Counted from the first letter of the stretch, positions 38,004 through 46,342 are shown. The stretch is DNA of 64,000 nt from Phyllobacterium bourgognense (GCF_003337575.1 NZ_QPJM01000011.1:111741-175740); one strand, 5' to 3'. A program made the numbers and translations. The notes: generated by a model from the letters alone, not told the origin.

Positions 38004-39160
38004 GACACGATCCTCACCAAAGGCTGGCGTTGCAGTGGCTCCAGTGCAGCCGAAGAATGGACCATGTACGGATCTGGACGAACTGATTTCCGGGCCTCCA
38101 CGAGAACCTCAAACATATAGTCGGAACGTGAGCGACCGATACGTGGCGTGAGGTAGGCATGGAGCGTTTCCGGATCGATCATTACAGGTCCCTGAGGGGC
38201 GTCAAAACTCTGAAGAACGACTGAACGCTTGACCGAATTGACTTCAGCGCTTCCGACAGCAGCGATGGCGTTTGCGAGAAGGGAGACCGCAATATAGGCC
38301 GCTTCGGCCTCGGCGGAAACGACGGGACCATCAGGAAACGCGTCGTTGTAGGCTGCCACGAATTGTTTGTTGCGTTTGCCTGGAAGGGAGGAAAAATACA
38401 CGCTGGAACTGATGTGGCCATCTGCGGCATCAGGACCGATCTCTACCAGTTCCGGCTCTGAAAGATTGCAGCTTGCCACCGGAAACCGCGCAACCTGATT
38501 GATCCCTCTTTCGGCACAGGCAAGACGAAACTTTTTAAAGAATGCATAGGAGGATTCACCAATCAGAGCGTTGAAAACGAAATCGGGTTCGGCTCGAAAA
38601 ATCGCGTCTATGACGTTATCCATATCGGTGTCACCGACAGGAACATACCGTTCGGCCAAAATTGCCCCACCACGTTTTTGCAGACCTTCGCGCAGCACGC
38701 GGTTGCTTTCCCAACCCCATATGTAGTTCGACCCGACGCAGAAAGCTCGCCGACCAAAATTCGTAAAAAGGTAGTCAATCAGCGGCGACATATGATGGTT
38801 CGGCGAAGCACCGGTATAGATCACGCCTGTTGAACTTTCGAAACCTTCATAGTGAGTTGGGTACCATAGCAGGCCATCCCACTTTTCAATTAGCGGAATA
38901 ACCTCCTTGCGGCTCGAAGAGGTATAGCAACCAACAATGTGCTTAATGCCTTGATCTAACATTGTTTGCACCGCCGATGCATAAGCAGCCAGATTACCTT
39001 CTGGGTTGATGGCATGGGGCTCTAGATGGACGGCGATATCGTCGCGATGATTGATCTGCTCACACGCCAGATTTGCACCGTTCATCAACGTCCGTGCTAC
39101 TGTTCCATAGGAGCCGGTACTCGAAAACAGAAGACCAATTGGTACGTTGATCCGGTTCAT
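38000..39160 (-). CDS. amiC: AmiC-like cytoplasmic amide sensor
   Basis: 386 residues of the Peripla_BP_5 fold, opening INVPIGLLFSSTGSYGTVA with no signal peptide, as expected for a cytoplasmic sensor that partners AmiR. YTSSSRKEVIPLIEKWDGLLWYP and YIWGWESNRVLREGL are family motifs. It is first in a run of ten same-strand genes ending with the nitrilase-type gene. The ligand is likely a short amide, which would release AmiR. Confidence 0.87.
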   Translation of the reverse strand: MNRINVPIGLLFSSTGSYGTVARTLMNGANLACEQINHRDDIAVHLEPHAINPEGNLAAYASAVQTMLDQGIKHIVGCYTSSSRKEVIPLIEKWDGLLWYPTHYEGFESSTGVIYTGASPNHHMSPLIDYLFTNFGRRAFCVGSNYIWGWESNRVLREGLQKRGGAILAERYVPVGDTDMDNVIDAIFRAEPDFVFNALIGESSYAFFKKFRLACAERGINQVARFPVASCNLSEPELVEIGPDAADGHISSSVYFSSLPGKRNKQFVAAYNDAFPDGPVVSAEAEAAYIAVSLLANAIAAVGSAEVNSVKRSVVLQSFDAPQGPVMIDPETLHAYLTPRIGRSRSDYMFEVLVEARKSVRPDPYMVHSSAALEPLQRQPLVRIVS

Positions 39161-39170
39161 GTTAAGCCCA

Positions 39171-39206
39171 AAACAGAAAACCCCTCAGCAAATTTATGCT
39201 GCGGGG
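39171..39206 (-). terminator. Leader terminator just upstream of amiC
   Basis: On the transcribed strand CCCC-N-GCAGCA... pairs with TGCTG-N-GGGG (39181-39190 with 39197-39206; one mismatch at 39185/39202) around a six-base loop, followed by TTTTCTGTTTT (39180-39170). It ends 11 bp before the amiC ATG. This is a well-formed intrinsic terminator. Its place before the coding region is what an AmiR-type antiterminator needs to control the whole operon. Confidence 0.75.
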
Positions 39207-39217
39207 GCCAAGTTGCC
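39203..39217 (-). promoter_or_regulatory. Possible second antitermination hairpin overlapping the terminator
   Basis: On the RNA, GGC-AACUUG-GCC folds as a short stem that uses bases of the terminator's 5' arm. ANTAR targets normally have two hexaloops with A at position 1 and G at position 4. This one has A1 but U4, and only three pairs, so it is a weak candidate. Confidence 0.3.
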
Positions 39218-39247
39218 AGCTATGAATATGGTGTAATGGCGCGTATA

Positions 39248-39263
39248 TGAGCATCGTTGCTCA
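39248..39263 (-). promoter_or_regulatory. ANTAR-type hexaloop hairpin in the amiC leader
   Basis: The RNA reads UGAGC-AACGAU-GCUCA: a five-pair stem with a six-base loop that has A at position 1 and G at position 4, the rule for ANTAR-bound hairpins. It lies about 20 nt from the predicted transcript start and about 40 nt before the terminator. Together with the amiR gene in the same operon this suggests positive autocontrol. Confidence 0.6.
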
Positions 39264-39276
39264 GCGCTTATTTTTT

Positions 39277-39305
39277 AGGCTAGCAGCGTTGTTTTCCTCT
39301 GTCAA
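39277..39305 (-). promoter_or_regulatory. Predicted sigma70 promoter of the amiC operon
   Basis: TTGACA (39305-39300) is a perfect -35 box, followed after 17 bases by TAGCCT (39282-39277) as the -10. Transcription would start near 39270, giving a leader of about 110 nt that contains the hexaloop hairpin and the terminator. Confidence 0.55.
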
Positions 39306-39768
39306 TCAAGAAATGCGATGCATCCGTATTGATCTAGCATGTCGGACTGCGGTGTTGTACTTGCGGCCTAATAGTTGAAAGCGGTGATTGCTCATTCCTC
39401 AGCGTCTGGGGGCGCGGAGGCATATTTGGCTGACGCGGAAAGCGCGGTCGCCACCCAATCTCGCTTCCTCCTAGCGATCGAAGGTCTACGCGAGGAAGTC
39501 TCGCGGCAATAAACGATGCCGGAATCAAAGTCTTCCCAACGGCCGCACCATCGAAGACGATGACACCGTTCGTAGCGCGAATATGGTTTTCCAAAAAGTC
39601 TTCGTTTGGAACAATCCGCTCTCCAACAAATCCTTCGAGACGGCATGCACTATTTCCATAAGCTGCGATCGTACGTCTTGCCGCCGATATTGAATGAGGC
39701 AATCCAAAAACGGAGCGAAGGGCATCACTGTCGCCCCTCCTCGCTCCCTCCTCCTCAACCACGGTCGC
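39306..39768. other. 460-bp stretch with an unrecognised minus-strand reading frame
   Basis: A minus-strand frame (39762 to 39334, about 142 codons, GTG/ATG starts) includes GERIVPNEDFLENHIRATNG and VIVFDGAAVGKT, then a Pro/Arg-rich tail. I do not recognise the family. The frame changes character halfway, and low-complexity residues dominate the end. It may be a decayed gene or chance. No ribosome-binding site was found. Confidence 0.3.
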
Positions 39769-40005
39769 TTACCAAGGCCGGGTAAGGATAAGCCAAAGGG
39801 GAAAACTGGGCGCTTCCGCGCTATCGGGAAGGCCGATATCGCGAAGCATGTGATGTGACAGGTGGGAGGTGTGGTTCTTCGTTTGATGGCGCCGCCAGAT
39901 AGCCAGGATCAACGCATACGCGGTGTTCCAGGCGCCGAATTTTTGGCACAGTTCATCAACCGTTGCCGCAAGGGTATCACCAACTAACGCTTGTGCTTCG
40001 CGCAT
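39769..40005 (-). CDS. Small DUF1127 (YjiS-like) protein
   Basis: About 78 residues from ATG 40005, with AGGA upstream. The C-terminal part (WRRHQTKNHTSHLSHHMLRDIGLPDSAE) matches the short arginine-rich DUF1127 motif ending in L-DIG-. Rhizobial DUF1127 proteins often respond to stress or bind RNA, but this one is longer than the usual 45-70 residues. A 16-residue extension from 40053 is possible but unlikely. Confidence 0.65.
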   Translation of the reverse strand: MREAQALVGDTLAATVDELCQKFGAWNTAYALILAIWRRHQTKNHTSHLSHHMLRDIGLPDSAEAPSFPLWLILTRPW

Positions 40006-40053
40006 GATTTTCCTGTCCGGTGCAACGACGCAGCCCGTCCTCTCGAAGGTCAA

Positions 40054-40454
40054 AAGACGCGCGGATGCGGACGCGGAAATGCGAACAGTCGCTCCGTCAG
40101 CCAGTCACGTCAGGGGAATGGGAAATGCCAAACGGCAGAATTTCGGGGCCTAAAAGCCCCGGTGCCAATGCCGGCTTGGTCGAGATGCACGTCGCATCGA
40201 AGCCAACATGGCCGCTCCATCGCAGAGGCGGGCAAACATGAGAATAGGTATCATTTCACGCCTCCTCTGAGTTGATTGCGAGTGGCATCACGGTACACGA
40301 CATTGTCTGATAGACAAGCATGCAATTTCGCTTGCAGACGTGGCGCAGGATTTCGTTGCACAAGAGCAACACCATTTCAGGGACGCTTACGCCTTGCTTG
40401 GCCACGTTTGATCCCTTCCATGATCCTGTTTAACGCAGTTGTTGAGTACTTACT
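40054..40454. other. Intergenic stretch without a recognisable gene
   Basis: Four hundred bases between the DUF1127 gene and the decayed IS6 transposase. Frames here are short and unlike any family I know. No repeats or hairpins with a U-run were seen. Confidence 0.4.
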
Positions 40455-40830
40455 CGACCTGATGCGGTATTCGCTGAAAAGAACTCGACCCTAGTCGCCA
40501 AGGCTGTCGATTGCCCGGATAAGTACATCCATTGTCTCGAACTTTGACCTATGTCTCATCGATATGCCGTTTACCGGTCACAGCACGTTTTGCGCTTGTT
40601 GAACCGCTCATGCAATCGCGAAGAGAAGCGCAAAACCCATCCATGCACAGTCGAATGATCGAAATGGTATTGCGCTCTTCTATCTTTTCTTCCAGGTCGC
40701 GCAGGCTCAGCCCATGCGCAAGATACCAGCGCACCACAGCAGAATGGCCGATCGCTCGAAATGATGCTCTTTGGCCCTGCAATATGATTGGAAACACATA
40801 TCTCAGTCAAATTGTTAAAGCATTTGCGCT
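40455..40830 (-). pseudogene. Decayed IS6-family transposase fragment
   Basis: The minus strand encodes VVRWYLAHGLSLRDLEE, then I-EER-ISI, KRAVTGKRHIDET, and in another frame RAIDSLGD, followed by FSEYRI. These match the N-terminal two-thirds of the intact IS6 transposase at 43327 with several frameshifts and a stop. No terminal inverted repeat is left. It points away from the intact copy, and the GGDEF-EAL gene lies between the two. Confidence 0.78.
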
Positions 40831-40941
40831 AGAGTCCCCTAGCGAAGGTAGCGTAAATTGCCAAACTCCCGCTGGCTATTGTCTCCGCCTCTTTTCGACT
40901 AAAGACTTTGATTTTTAACGGCCGAATGCGAGTCCTCTTTA

Positions 40942-43176
40942 ATGACTGATATTGCCCCGACGTCACCAAGGTTCCTGTTCAGGGCGACTTTGCCAATTTT
41001 TGGCATTGCCATAGCTGTTTGCTTTGCAATTTTCGCGCTGCTCGCATGGTCAAGTCGCATGACTGATCAGATTGCTGCTGAGCGGCAGGAACGGCTGCTC
41101 GCCTTGGTACTATCGCAGGCGCAGTTCTCGGTCGCTCATGACCAGGAAAGCGCGACCGTCTGGGATGATGCGATCCGCCAGGTCAAGAGCCCCGACAGTG
41201 CGGAGTGGCTGAACAACAATCTTGGCGGCTGGATGACCACGTATTTTGGTCATGATGTGGTCTATGTTCTAGACGGAAAAGACAATGTTCTGTACGCCTT
41301 TGCTGATGGCAAGCAGATCGATCGAGCTGCCTATGATAGCGTTGAGCCCAGCGTTGCGCCGCTCGCATCAAAGCTCAGGCAATCCTTGCGGCATCCCGAT
41401 CCCAACGGATATGGCGACCGGGTGTTAAGCGCCGGCGCCTCGGAGATTTTGACCTTGGATAGCCGGCCGGCAATCGTCAGCGTCAAGCCGATTGTCTCTG
41501 ACAGCGGCAACATTTCACAGACGGTTGATGAAACCTACCTGCACGTTTCCGTTCGTTATCTCGACAAGAGTTTCATAGAAGACCTTGCGCGGGACTATCT
41601 TTTTGCTGGCCTGCGGTACTCCTCACAAGACACGTTGGACGCCGGCGAGTATAATTATCCCCTTCGGTCGACCACCGGGAACACCATCGGATATTTCATC
41701 TGGCAGCCCTATCGCCCCGGCTCCACGGTCATGACGCAAATTGGCCCGGCATTTGTCGGCATTGTGTTGTTGATGTTGGGCATCATGGCGATCCTCCTGG
41801 TGGTGCTGCGCCTGAGGTCCGCCAAGCTGCACGACAGCGAAGAGCGGATGAACTTTCTCGCACTGCATGATTCCATGACCAGTCTGCCCAACCGGGCACA
41901 TTTCAACGACAAGCTCGATGAGGCACTGTCAACCATCAGGAATGCCACGGTGGCGGTGCTGTATCTTGATCTCGACAGATTCAAGCAGGTCAACGACACA
42001 CTCGGACACCCGGTGGGTGATGAGCTCATCCGGCAGTTCACGAAGCGCCTGAAAGACATCATCGACCACAAGACTTTCATGGCCCGGGTCGGGGGCGATG
42101 AATTCACGATCATTGTTCCCAACTTCGCACCACTTTCGGCGCTCGAAGCGCTTTGCGAGCAAATAATCACCGTTGTCCGGTATCCATTCGATATTGATGG
42201 AAATCATATCTTCATCGGGGTCAGCATAGGCGTCGCCACCGCGCCACTAGACGGCACCGGGAGCGACGAGCTTGTCAGAAAGGCCGATATAGCGCTCTAT
42301 CACGCAAAGGCCGCCGGTCGCAGCCGGTTTGCGGTGTTTGGTAAAGAGATGGACGCCATGCTGCAGCAGCGCCGCGCCTTGGAACGCGAGTTGCGTAAGG
42401 CCGTGCAGTCGGAAACCCAGATAAAGGTTGAGTATCAACCGCTTTATTCCGCCGAGGAACAGCGTATCACCGGAGTTGAGGCTCTCCTGCGTTGGCAACA
42501 TCCAGAGCGCGGCTGGATTTCGCCGGAAGTGTTCATACCCATAGCCGAAGAAGCAGGCCTGATCGAAGCGTTAGGCGAACGTGTCCTGCGGCAGGCTTGC
42601 TCAGAATCGAGGTCATGGCCAATCCAGACCCTCGCAGTAAACGTGTCGGCAGTCGAATTGAGGAATCCGGCCTATGCGATGAAAGTTGCCAAACTGCTAT
42701 TGGCAATCGGAATGGATCCTCGCCGGCTCGAGCTGGAGATTACGGAAAGTACTCTTACCGACAGCGCCGGGCATTGCGAACACAACATCAGGGCGCTTCG
42801 CGCATTGGGTGTGACCATCGCGCTTGACGATTTTGGAACGGGCTTTTCGTCACTTGGACGACTGCAGCAGCTTGAAGTCGATCGCATTAAAATTGACCGA
42901 AGCTTTGTTCAGGGCTTCGGCCGCTCGGCCAATGACGAAGATATTGTCAAAGCCATTGTTAATCTTGCCCACGCAAAAGGTCTTCGCACGACAGCGGAAG
43001 GCGTGGAAACAACTGAGCAAAGTGACTATCTACGCCAGATCGGCTGCGATGATCTCCAAGGCTTTCTTCTGTCCCGTCCTATGTCCCCGGTGGGCATCGA
43101 ACGCCTGCTGCGCGTCTCTGGTTCACTTGATCCGCTTGTTCCAACCCCGCACGGCAAAAGCGGTGGGAATCCATGA
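40942..43176 (+). CDS. CHASE4-GGDEF-EAL cyclic-di-GMP enzyme
   Basis: 744 residues. Membrane segment 1 is near 14-36, then a periplasmic CHASE4-like sensor (about 40-255, with QERLLALVLSQAQFSVAHDQESATVWDD), and membrane segment 2 is near 270-292. The diguanylate cyclase domain has an intact GGDEF at 384-388, and the phosphodiesterase domain has EAL at 513-515 with DDFGTGFSSLG and KIDRSFV. Both activities could be present; many such proteins are net phosphodiesterases. The gene stands alone between two IS6-type sequences. The ribosome-binding site is weak. Confidence 0.88.
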   Translation: MTDIAPTSPRFLFRATLPIFGIAIAVCFAIFALLAWSSRMTDQIAAERQERLLALVLSQAQFSVAHDQESATVWDDAIRQVKSPDSAEWLNNNLGGWMTTYFGHDVVYVLDGKDNVLYAFADGKQIDRAAYDSVEPSVAPLASKLRQSLRHPDPNGYGDRVLSAGASEILTLDSRPAIVSVKPIVSDSGNISQTVDETYLHVSVRYLDKSFIEDLARDYLFAGLRYSSQDTLDAGEYNYPLRSTTGNTIGYFIWQPYRPGSTVMTQIGPAFVGIVLLMLGIMAILLVVLRLRSAKLHDSEERMNFLALHDSMTSLPNRAHFNDKLDEALSTIRNATVAVLYLDLDRFKQVNDTLGHPVGDELIRQFTKRLKDIIDHKTFMARVGGDEFTIIVPNFAPLSALEALCEQIITVVRYPFDIDGNHIFIGVSIGVATAPLDGTGSDELVRKADIALYHAKAAGRSRFAVFGKEMDAMLQQRRALERELRKAVQSETQIKVEYQPLYSAEEQRITGVEALLRWQHPERGWISPEVFIPIAEEAGLIEALGERVLRQACSESRSWPIQTLAVNVSAVELRNPAYAMKVAKLLLAIGMDPRRLELEITESTLTDSAGHCEHNIRALRALGVTIALDDFGTGFSSLGRLQQLEVDRIKIDRSFVQGFGRSANDEDIVKAIVNLAHAKGLRTTAEGVETTEQSDYLRQIGCDDLQGFLLSRPMSPVGIERLLRVSGSLDPLVPTPHGKSGGNP

Positions 43177-43257
43177 GTCCGATTGTGTGAAGGGAATGGC
43201 GGAACCTACGCTGGAACGATAGCGGACCTGCGACGCCACTGAGTTGCAACCATCAGA

Positions 43258-43271
43258 GGTGCTGTCGCAAA
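43258..43271. repeat. Left terminal inverted repeat of IS6 element
   Basis: GGTGCTGTCGCAAA; partner of 44069-44082 with one mismatch (T/G at position 4). Confidence 0.8.
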
Positions 43272-43326
43272 CTGTTTTATAACCTGATTGGCGGTATGTG
43301 CTTTCCATCAATTCCGGAGGCACGAC

Positions 43327-44025
43327 ATGTTCAAGGGACGCCATTTTGATCGCTCTGTGATCCTACTGTGCGTGCGGTGGTATCTGGCGTATGGGTTAAG
43401 CCTTCGCGATTTGGAAGAAATGATGGCGGAACGCGGTATTAGCGTTGATCATTCAACGGTGCATCGCTGGGTGACCCACTTCTCACCCCAACTGCTTGAG
43501 CGGTTCAACAGGCGCAAGCGTGCTGTGACCAGGAAATGGCATGTGGATGAAACTTACGTCAAAGCCCGCGGTCGTTGGACGTATCTCTACCGCGCCATCG
43601 ATAGTGTTGGCGACACGGTAGAGTTCTGGTTCAGCGAACATCGCGATCTGCCGGCCGCGAAGCAGTTCTTCAGGAAAGCGCTAACCCGCCATGGGCGACC
43701 AGATCGTGTCGTCATCGACGGCAGTCAAACCAACCGTGAAGCTATCGTTTCCTGCGACACGACAAATCGCTTGCAGGATCGCTCCCGGCGCAAACTGAAG
43801 ACGATCTCGATCAGGAAAAGTCCATATTTGAATAACCGGATTGAACAGGATCACCGACGAATCAAGCGCCGTGTTCGACTGATGCTTGGCTTCAAATCCA
43901 TAATCGCCGCTAACATCATACTGTCCGGAATTGAACTGGTTCACATGATGCGTAAGCGACAGGCGAGGTTTGCCTTCGATCCAAATCCATCACTGGCCGA
44001 GCAATTCGACATGTTAGCAGCTTGA
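43327..44025 (+). CDS. IS6-family transposase
   Basis: 232 residues from ATG 43327. The catalytic triad is D74 (HVDETY), D131 (VIDGS) and E173 (NNRIEQDHR), with YLNNRIEQDHRRIKRR typical of IS6 replicative transposases. Reading frame intact, so the element may still move by cointegrate formation. Its C-terminal residues match the decayed copy at 40455-40830. Confidence 0.9.
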   Translation: MFKGRHFDRSVILLCVRWYLAYGLSLRDLEEMMAERGISVDHSTVHRWVTHFSPQLLERFNRRKRAVTRKWHVDETYVKARGRWTYLYRAIDSVGDTVEFWFSEHRDLPAAKQFFRKALTRHGRPDRVVIDGSQTNREAIVSCDTTNRLQDRSRRKLKTISIRKSPYLNNRIEQDHRRIKRRVRLMLGFKSIIAANIILSGIELVHMMRKRQARFAFDPNPSLAEQFDMLAA

Positions 44026-44068
44026 CCACTGGCTGCAAAAACCAATCGCATCGCGTCTAGAATCAGAA

Positions 44069-44082
44069 TTTGCGACAGAACC
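44069..44082. repeat. Right terminal inverted repeat of IS6 element
   Basis: TTTGCGACAGAACC. Directly outside it, at 44083, the ABM-domain pseudogene begins. Confidence 0.8.
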
Positions 44083-44400
44083 GGCGCGCGAACCAAGACC
44101 GCACATGCGGCGTCTGGTTGTGCGCTTCGAAGTCGGCTTGGCTGGCGAAGATCTCATAGAAAATGAAATGCCCGGGCGCCTCGCGGCTTTCCTGAAGGAA
44201 GTTCGGCGCGGACTTTCGGCACGAGCGATAACGTGATAGCGCGCAGCACATCCTCCTTGCCAGGCTTGGCGCGAACCTGCGCGACGACGGCATAGGCGGC
44301 GGCGGGCATATCGGCGTAGCGGAGAGGACGTCCTTCATAGCTTTTTGAACGAGCCCCCTTGGCGCAAAGCAAAAGATTGGCCGCTAAGCGCAGCTCAGAG
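44083..44400 (-). pseudogene. Frameshifted, IS-truncated paralogue of the ABM-domain gene
   Basis: The minus strand reads AAYAVVAQVRAKPGKEDVLR, then after a small deletion/frameshift (around 44200) FLQESREAPGHFIF and YEIFASQADFEAHN, then runs into the IS6 end. It lines up closely with the intact gene at 10712-11140 (VVAEVRAKPGKEAELR; FLQENREIPGHFIFYEIFANEADFEAHN). The last residues come from the IS inverted repeat, so the IS cut off the 3' end. Confidence 0.82.
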
Positions 44401-44717
44401 CAGACAGGATTGTCCGTTAATCTTATTCAGCTGGCGCGAGTTGCGCCGGGGTCACTCCCGTGTCCGATCAAATGACGTGGGTCGAGCCGATTTCGGGAAT
44501 GATGATGTCACCACCTGAAAATCGACACTAGAAGCAAATTTTCGGATTTAGATCCAACGAAGATCAATAGCCTACGCACATCAGCGAGCACATCCACAAA
44601 CGACGTTGTTAGCCTGAGCAATTGCGTTGGATCAAAGCACAGGCCGGGGATAGACGCTAAGCTAAGACTAGAGGAAGCGACGCTCGTCCAGTCGTCCGAA
44701 CGAACAGGAGAAAGCAG
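44401..44717. other. Intergenic region upstream of the first universal-stress gene
   Basis: About 315 bases without a gene. It holds one FNR/FixK-like box (44622-44635) and, at its end, an AGGAG ribosome-binding site for the stress-protein gene. Confidence 0.5.
44622..44635. promoter_or_regulatory. FNR/FixK-like box upstream of usp (44718)
   Basis: TTGCG-TTGG-ATCAA. The right half-site matches the TTGAT-N4-ATCAA consensus fully, the left half 3/5. It lies 82 bp before the start codon. Confidence 0.5.
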
Positions 44718-45551
44718 ATGCGCACATTGGGATTTTTACCGTTGTTGACTTACCCCGACGCGAGTTCGGAGAAGTTCGTCATGAACGCCATCGCCGTGGC
44801 AAAACACCTCGATCTGGATGTATGCGCACATTGTATTTACGTGGACATCCCTGACGTTTCCACCGCGCTCTCCGGAATTTTACTGAACGTTCCGCAGATG
44901 ATCCGGGAAGCTGAATATAAGAGCCGCGCGGCGGGGAAAAAATTGTTGGACGCTCTAAGGACCGCGGCTGTCGAAGCAGGTGTATCCGTAACGACAGTTG
45001 AAACAAATGCGCCTCCTTCTGGCATCGGTGAAATTGCTGCCTCACAGGCAAGATACGGTGACCTTTCCCTCATGGAATGGGATGCCACTGACTCTTCGAC
45101 AAGGTTAATAGCCGAGGAAGTCCTCTTCGGCTCCGGCCGTCCTGTCGTCCTCCTTCCTTCTGCCATGACTGTTGGTGTTATCGACCATGTGATGATCGCC
45201 TGGGACGGGAGCCGGGTCGCCGCGCGCGCCCTCGCCGACGCAACGCCATTCTTGATGCGCGCGAAGCGAATCTCGGTTGCGACGGTGCTGGATGAAAAGC
45301 CCATCGACAAGAACATCGGCGAACGACTAGCGCTTGCATTACAGCGGCGCGGTCTCGACGCTGAGGTTCTCACTCTCCGCGTGGGGGACCGCGCGATTGG
45401 AGAGGCCATTCAGGCACATGCGCTGGAATTTGGAGTGCAACTTCTGGTCATGGGCGGGTTTGGTCATTCGCGTATCAGAGATTTCGTCCTGGGTGGCGCG
45501 ACGGCAGACGTTTTGAACGATGTTCGCCTGCCAATCCTGTTTTCGCACTGA
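44718..45551 (+). CDS. Universal stress protein, two-domain UspA family
   Basis: 277 residues with two UspA folds; the second has the ATP-binding signature LLVMGGFGHSRIRDFVLGG near 245-263 (G-x2-G-x9-G type). AGGAG precedes the ATG. Uptream an FNR-like box suggests low-oxygen control. One of four such genes in this 20-kb block. Confidence 0.87.
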   Translation: MRTLGFLPLLTYPDASSEKFVMNAIAVAKHLDLDVCAHCIYVDIPDVSTALSGILLNVPQMIREAEYKSRAAGKKLLDALRTAAVEAGVSVTTVETNAPPSGIGEIAASQARYGDLSLMEWDATDSSTRLIAEEVLFGSGRPVVLLPSAMTVGVIDHVMIAWDGSRVAARALADATPFLMRAKRISVATVLDEKPIDKNIGERLALALQRRGLDAEVLTLRVGDRAIGEAIQAHALEFGVQLLVMGGFGHSRIRDFVLGGATADVLNDVRLPILFSH

Positions 45552-45740
45552 AAGGCGGCAGCGAGATCAGGCACACTGCGCCTAATAGCGGCTTACCCGC
45601 GCCCCAAGTAGCGATCGGCATTTGTGTTCATCGCCGCGTCTGCTCGTCGACAATAATGATGTATGCGGATGGTCGGCCGCGGTATGGCCTTCGTCAGACA
45701 TTCGTGCGGGAAGCACTGAGTTTTTCTGATGGCAATTTCA

Positions 45741-46061
45741 TCAATTCGCCGGCAACCGCCTTTTCTTCATCGGTTGGCGGGTTTCGTTGGCGTAAGCCGA
45801 CGCTGCGTCGCGGCAAAATTCTGCGTAAACCCCAAACGTGTTGTGATACTTCTCTGAAGTGACCAGTTCGTCGATCAGCTTTACGTCCTGCTCGCAACGG
45901 CTTTGCACGAACGCCAGCGACTCGATTTGCAGGCGGATCAAGTCTTTTATCGAATGAGCCTGTATATGCACAGCTGCCATCGCCAATGTCCGGCTGGTCT
46001 GGGCAAAGGGAACCGAGTTAAACAGGGATACCGAGGGCTGAGATGCAAAGGCGTAAGACAT
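45741..46061 (-). CDS. Phasin-family protein
   Basis: 106 residues from ATG 46061 (AAGGA at -8; an upstream in-frame start at 46139 would run through the FNR box). Amphipathic helices (AAVHIQAHSIKDLIRLQIESLAFVQ, then a C-terminal KLIDELVTSEKYHNTFGVYAEFCRD) match the Phasin_2 pattern of polyhydroxyalkanoate-granule proteins. It ends with a basic tail. Phasins coat PHA granules. A FixK/FNR-type box lies 78 bp upstream. Confidence 0.72.
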   Translation of the reverse strand: MSYAFASQPSVSLFNSVPFAQTSRTLAMAAVHIQAHSIKDLIRLQIESLAFVQSRCEQDVKLIDELVTSEKYHNTFGVYAEFCRDAASAYANETRQPMKKRRLPAN

Positions 46062-46138
46062 ATGGGATCCTTCGATCGAAGCCTGAAAGCAAAATGCAAT
46101 CAGGTTATTGACCGTCGCATGCGGGTCGGGGCACTTCA

Positions 46139-46152
46139 TTGATTTAGGTCAA
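46139..46152. promoter_or_regulatory. FNR/FixK box upstream of the phasin gene
   Basis: TTGAT-TTAG-GTCAA: 9/10 match to TTGAT-N4-ATCAA. It lies 78 bp before the phasin ATG on the minus strand. Confidence 0.65.
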
Positions 46153-46237
46153 ACACGACGCACACAAATATTTCGACCTGCAAAAGCCTGGGTCTGGCAA
46201 ACCTGAAACTGGTTCTAAGCATGGGCTCCAGCTTCTT

Positions 46238-46251
46238 TGACCGAGATCAAA
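46238..46251. promoter_or_regulatory. FNR/FixK box upstream of the small gene/YeeE pair
   Basis: TTGAC-CGAG-ATCAA: 9/10 match to TTGAT-N4-ATCAA, 91 bp ahead of the ATG at 46343. With the box at 46139 the phasin and the YeeE unit are divergently controlled. Confidence 0.65.
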
Positions 46252-46342
46252 GTGCAAGTTTTCGACCAGGCTAACATGGACGAGGGCTTTCTCCTTGATC
46301 CGGTAGAAGTCGCAAGGATTATCCTGCACGAAAGGACATCTG

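Larger units (their letters stand above)
43258..44082 (+). mobile_element. Complete IS6-family insertion sequence (825 bp)
   Basis: Left end GGTGCTGTCGCAAA (43258-43271) and right end TTTGCGACAGAACC (44069-44082) form 14-bp inverted repeats with one mismatch, the usual IS6/IS26-type tip. One transposase gene of 232 residues lies between them. The 8-bp flanks (CCATCAGA left, GGCGCGCG right) do not match, so no target duplication remains. This suggests rearrangement after insertion, for example by recombination between IS copies. Confidence 0.85.

Noticed and set aside
43250..44090. 8-bp target-site duplication of the IS6 element
   Set aside because: The flanks CCATCAGA and GGCGCGCG do not match.
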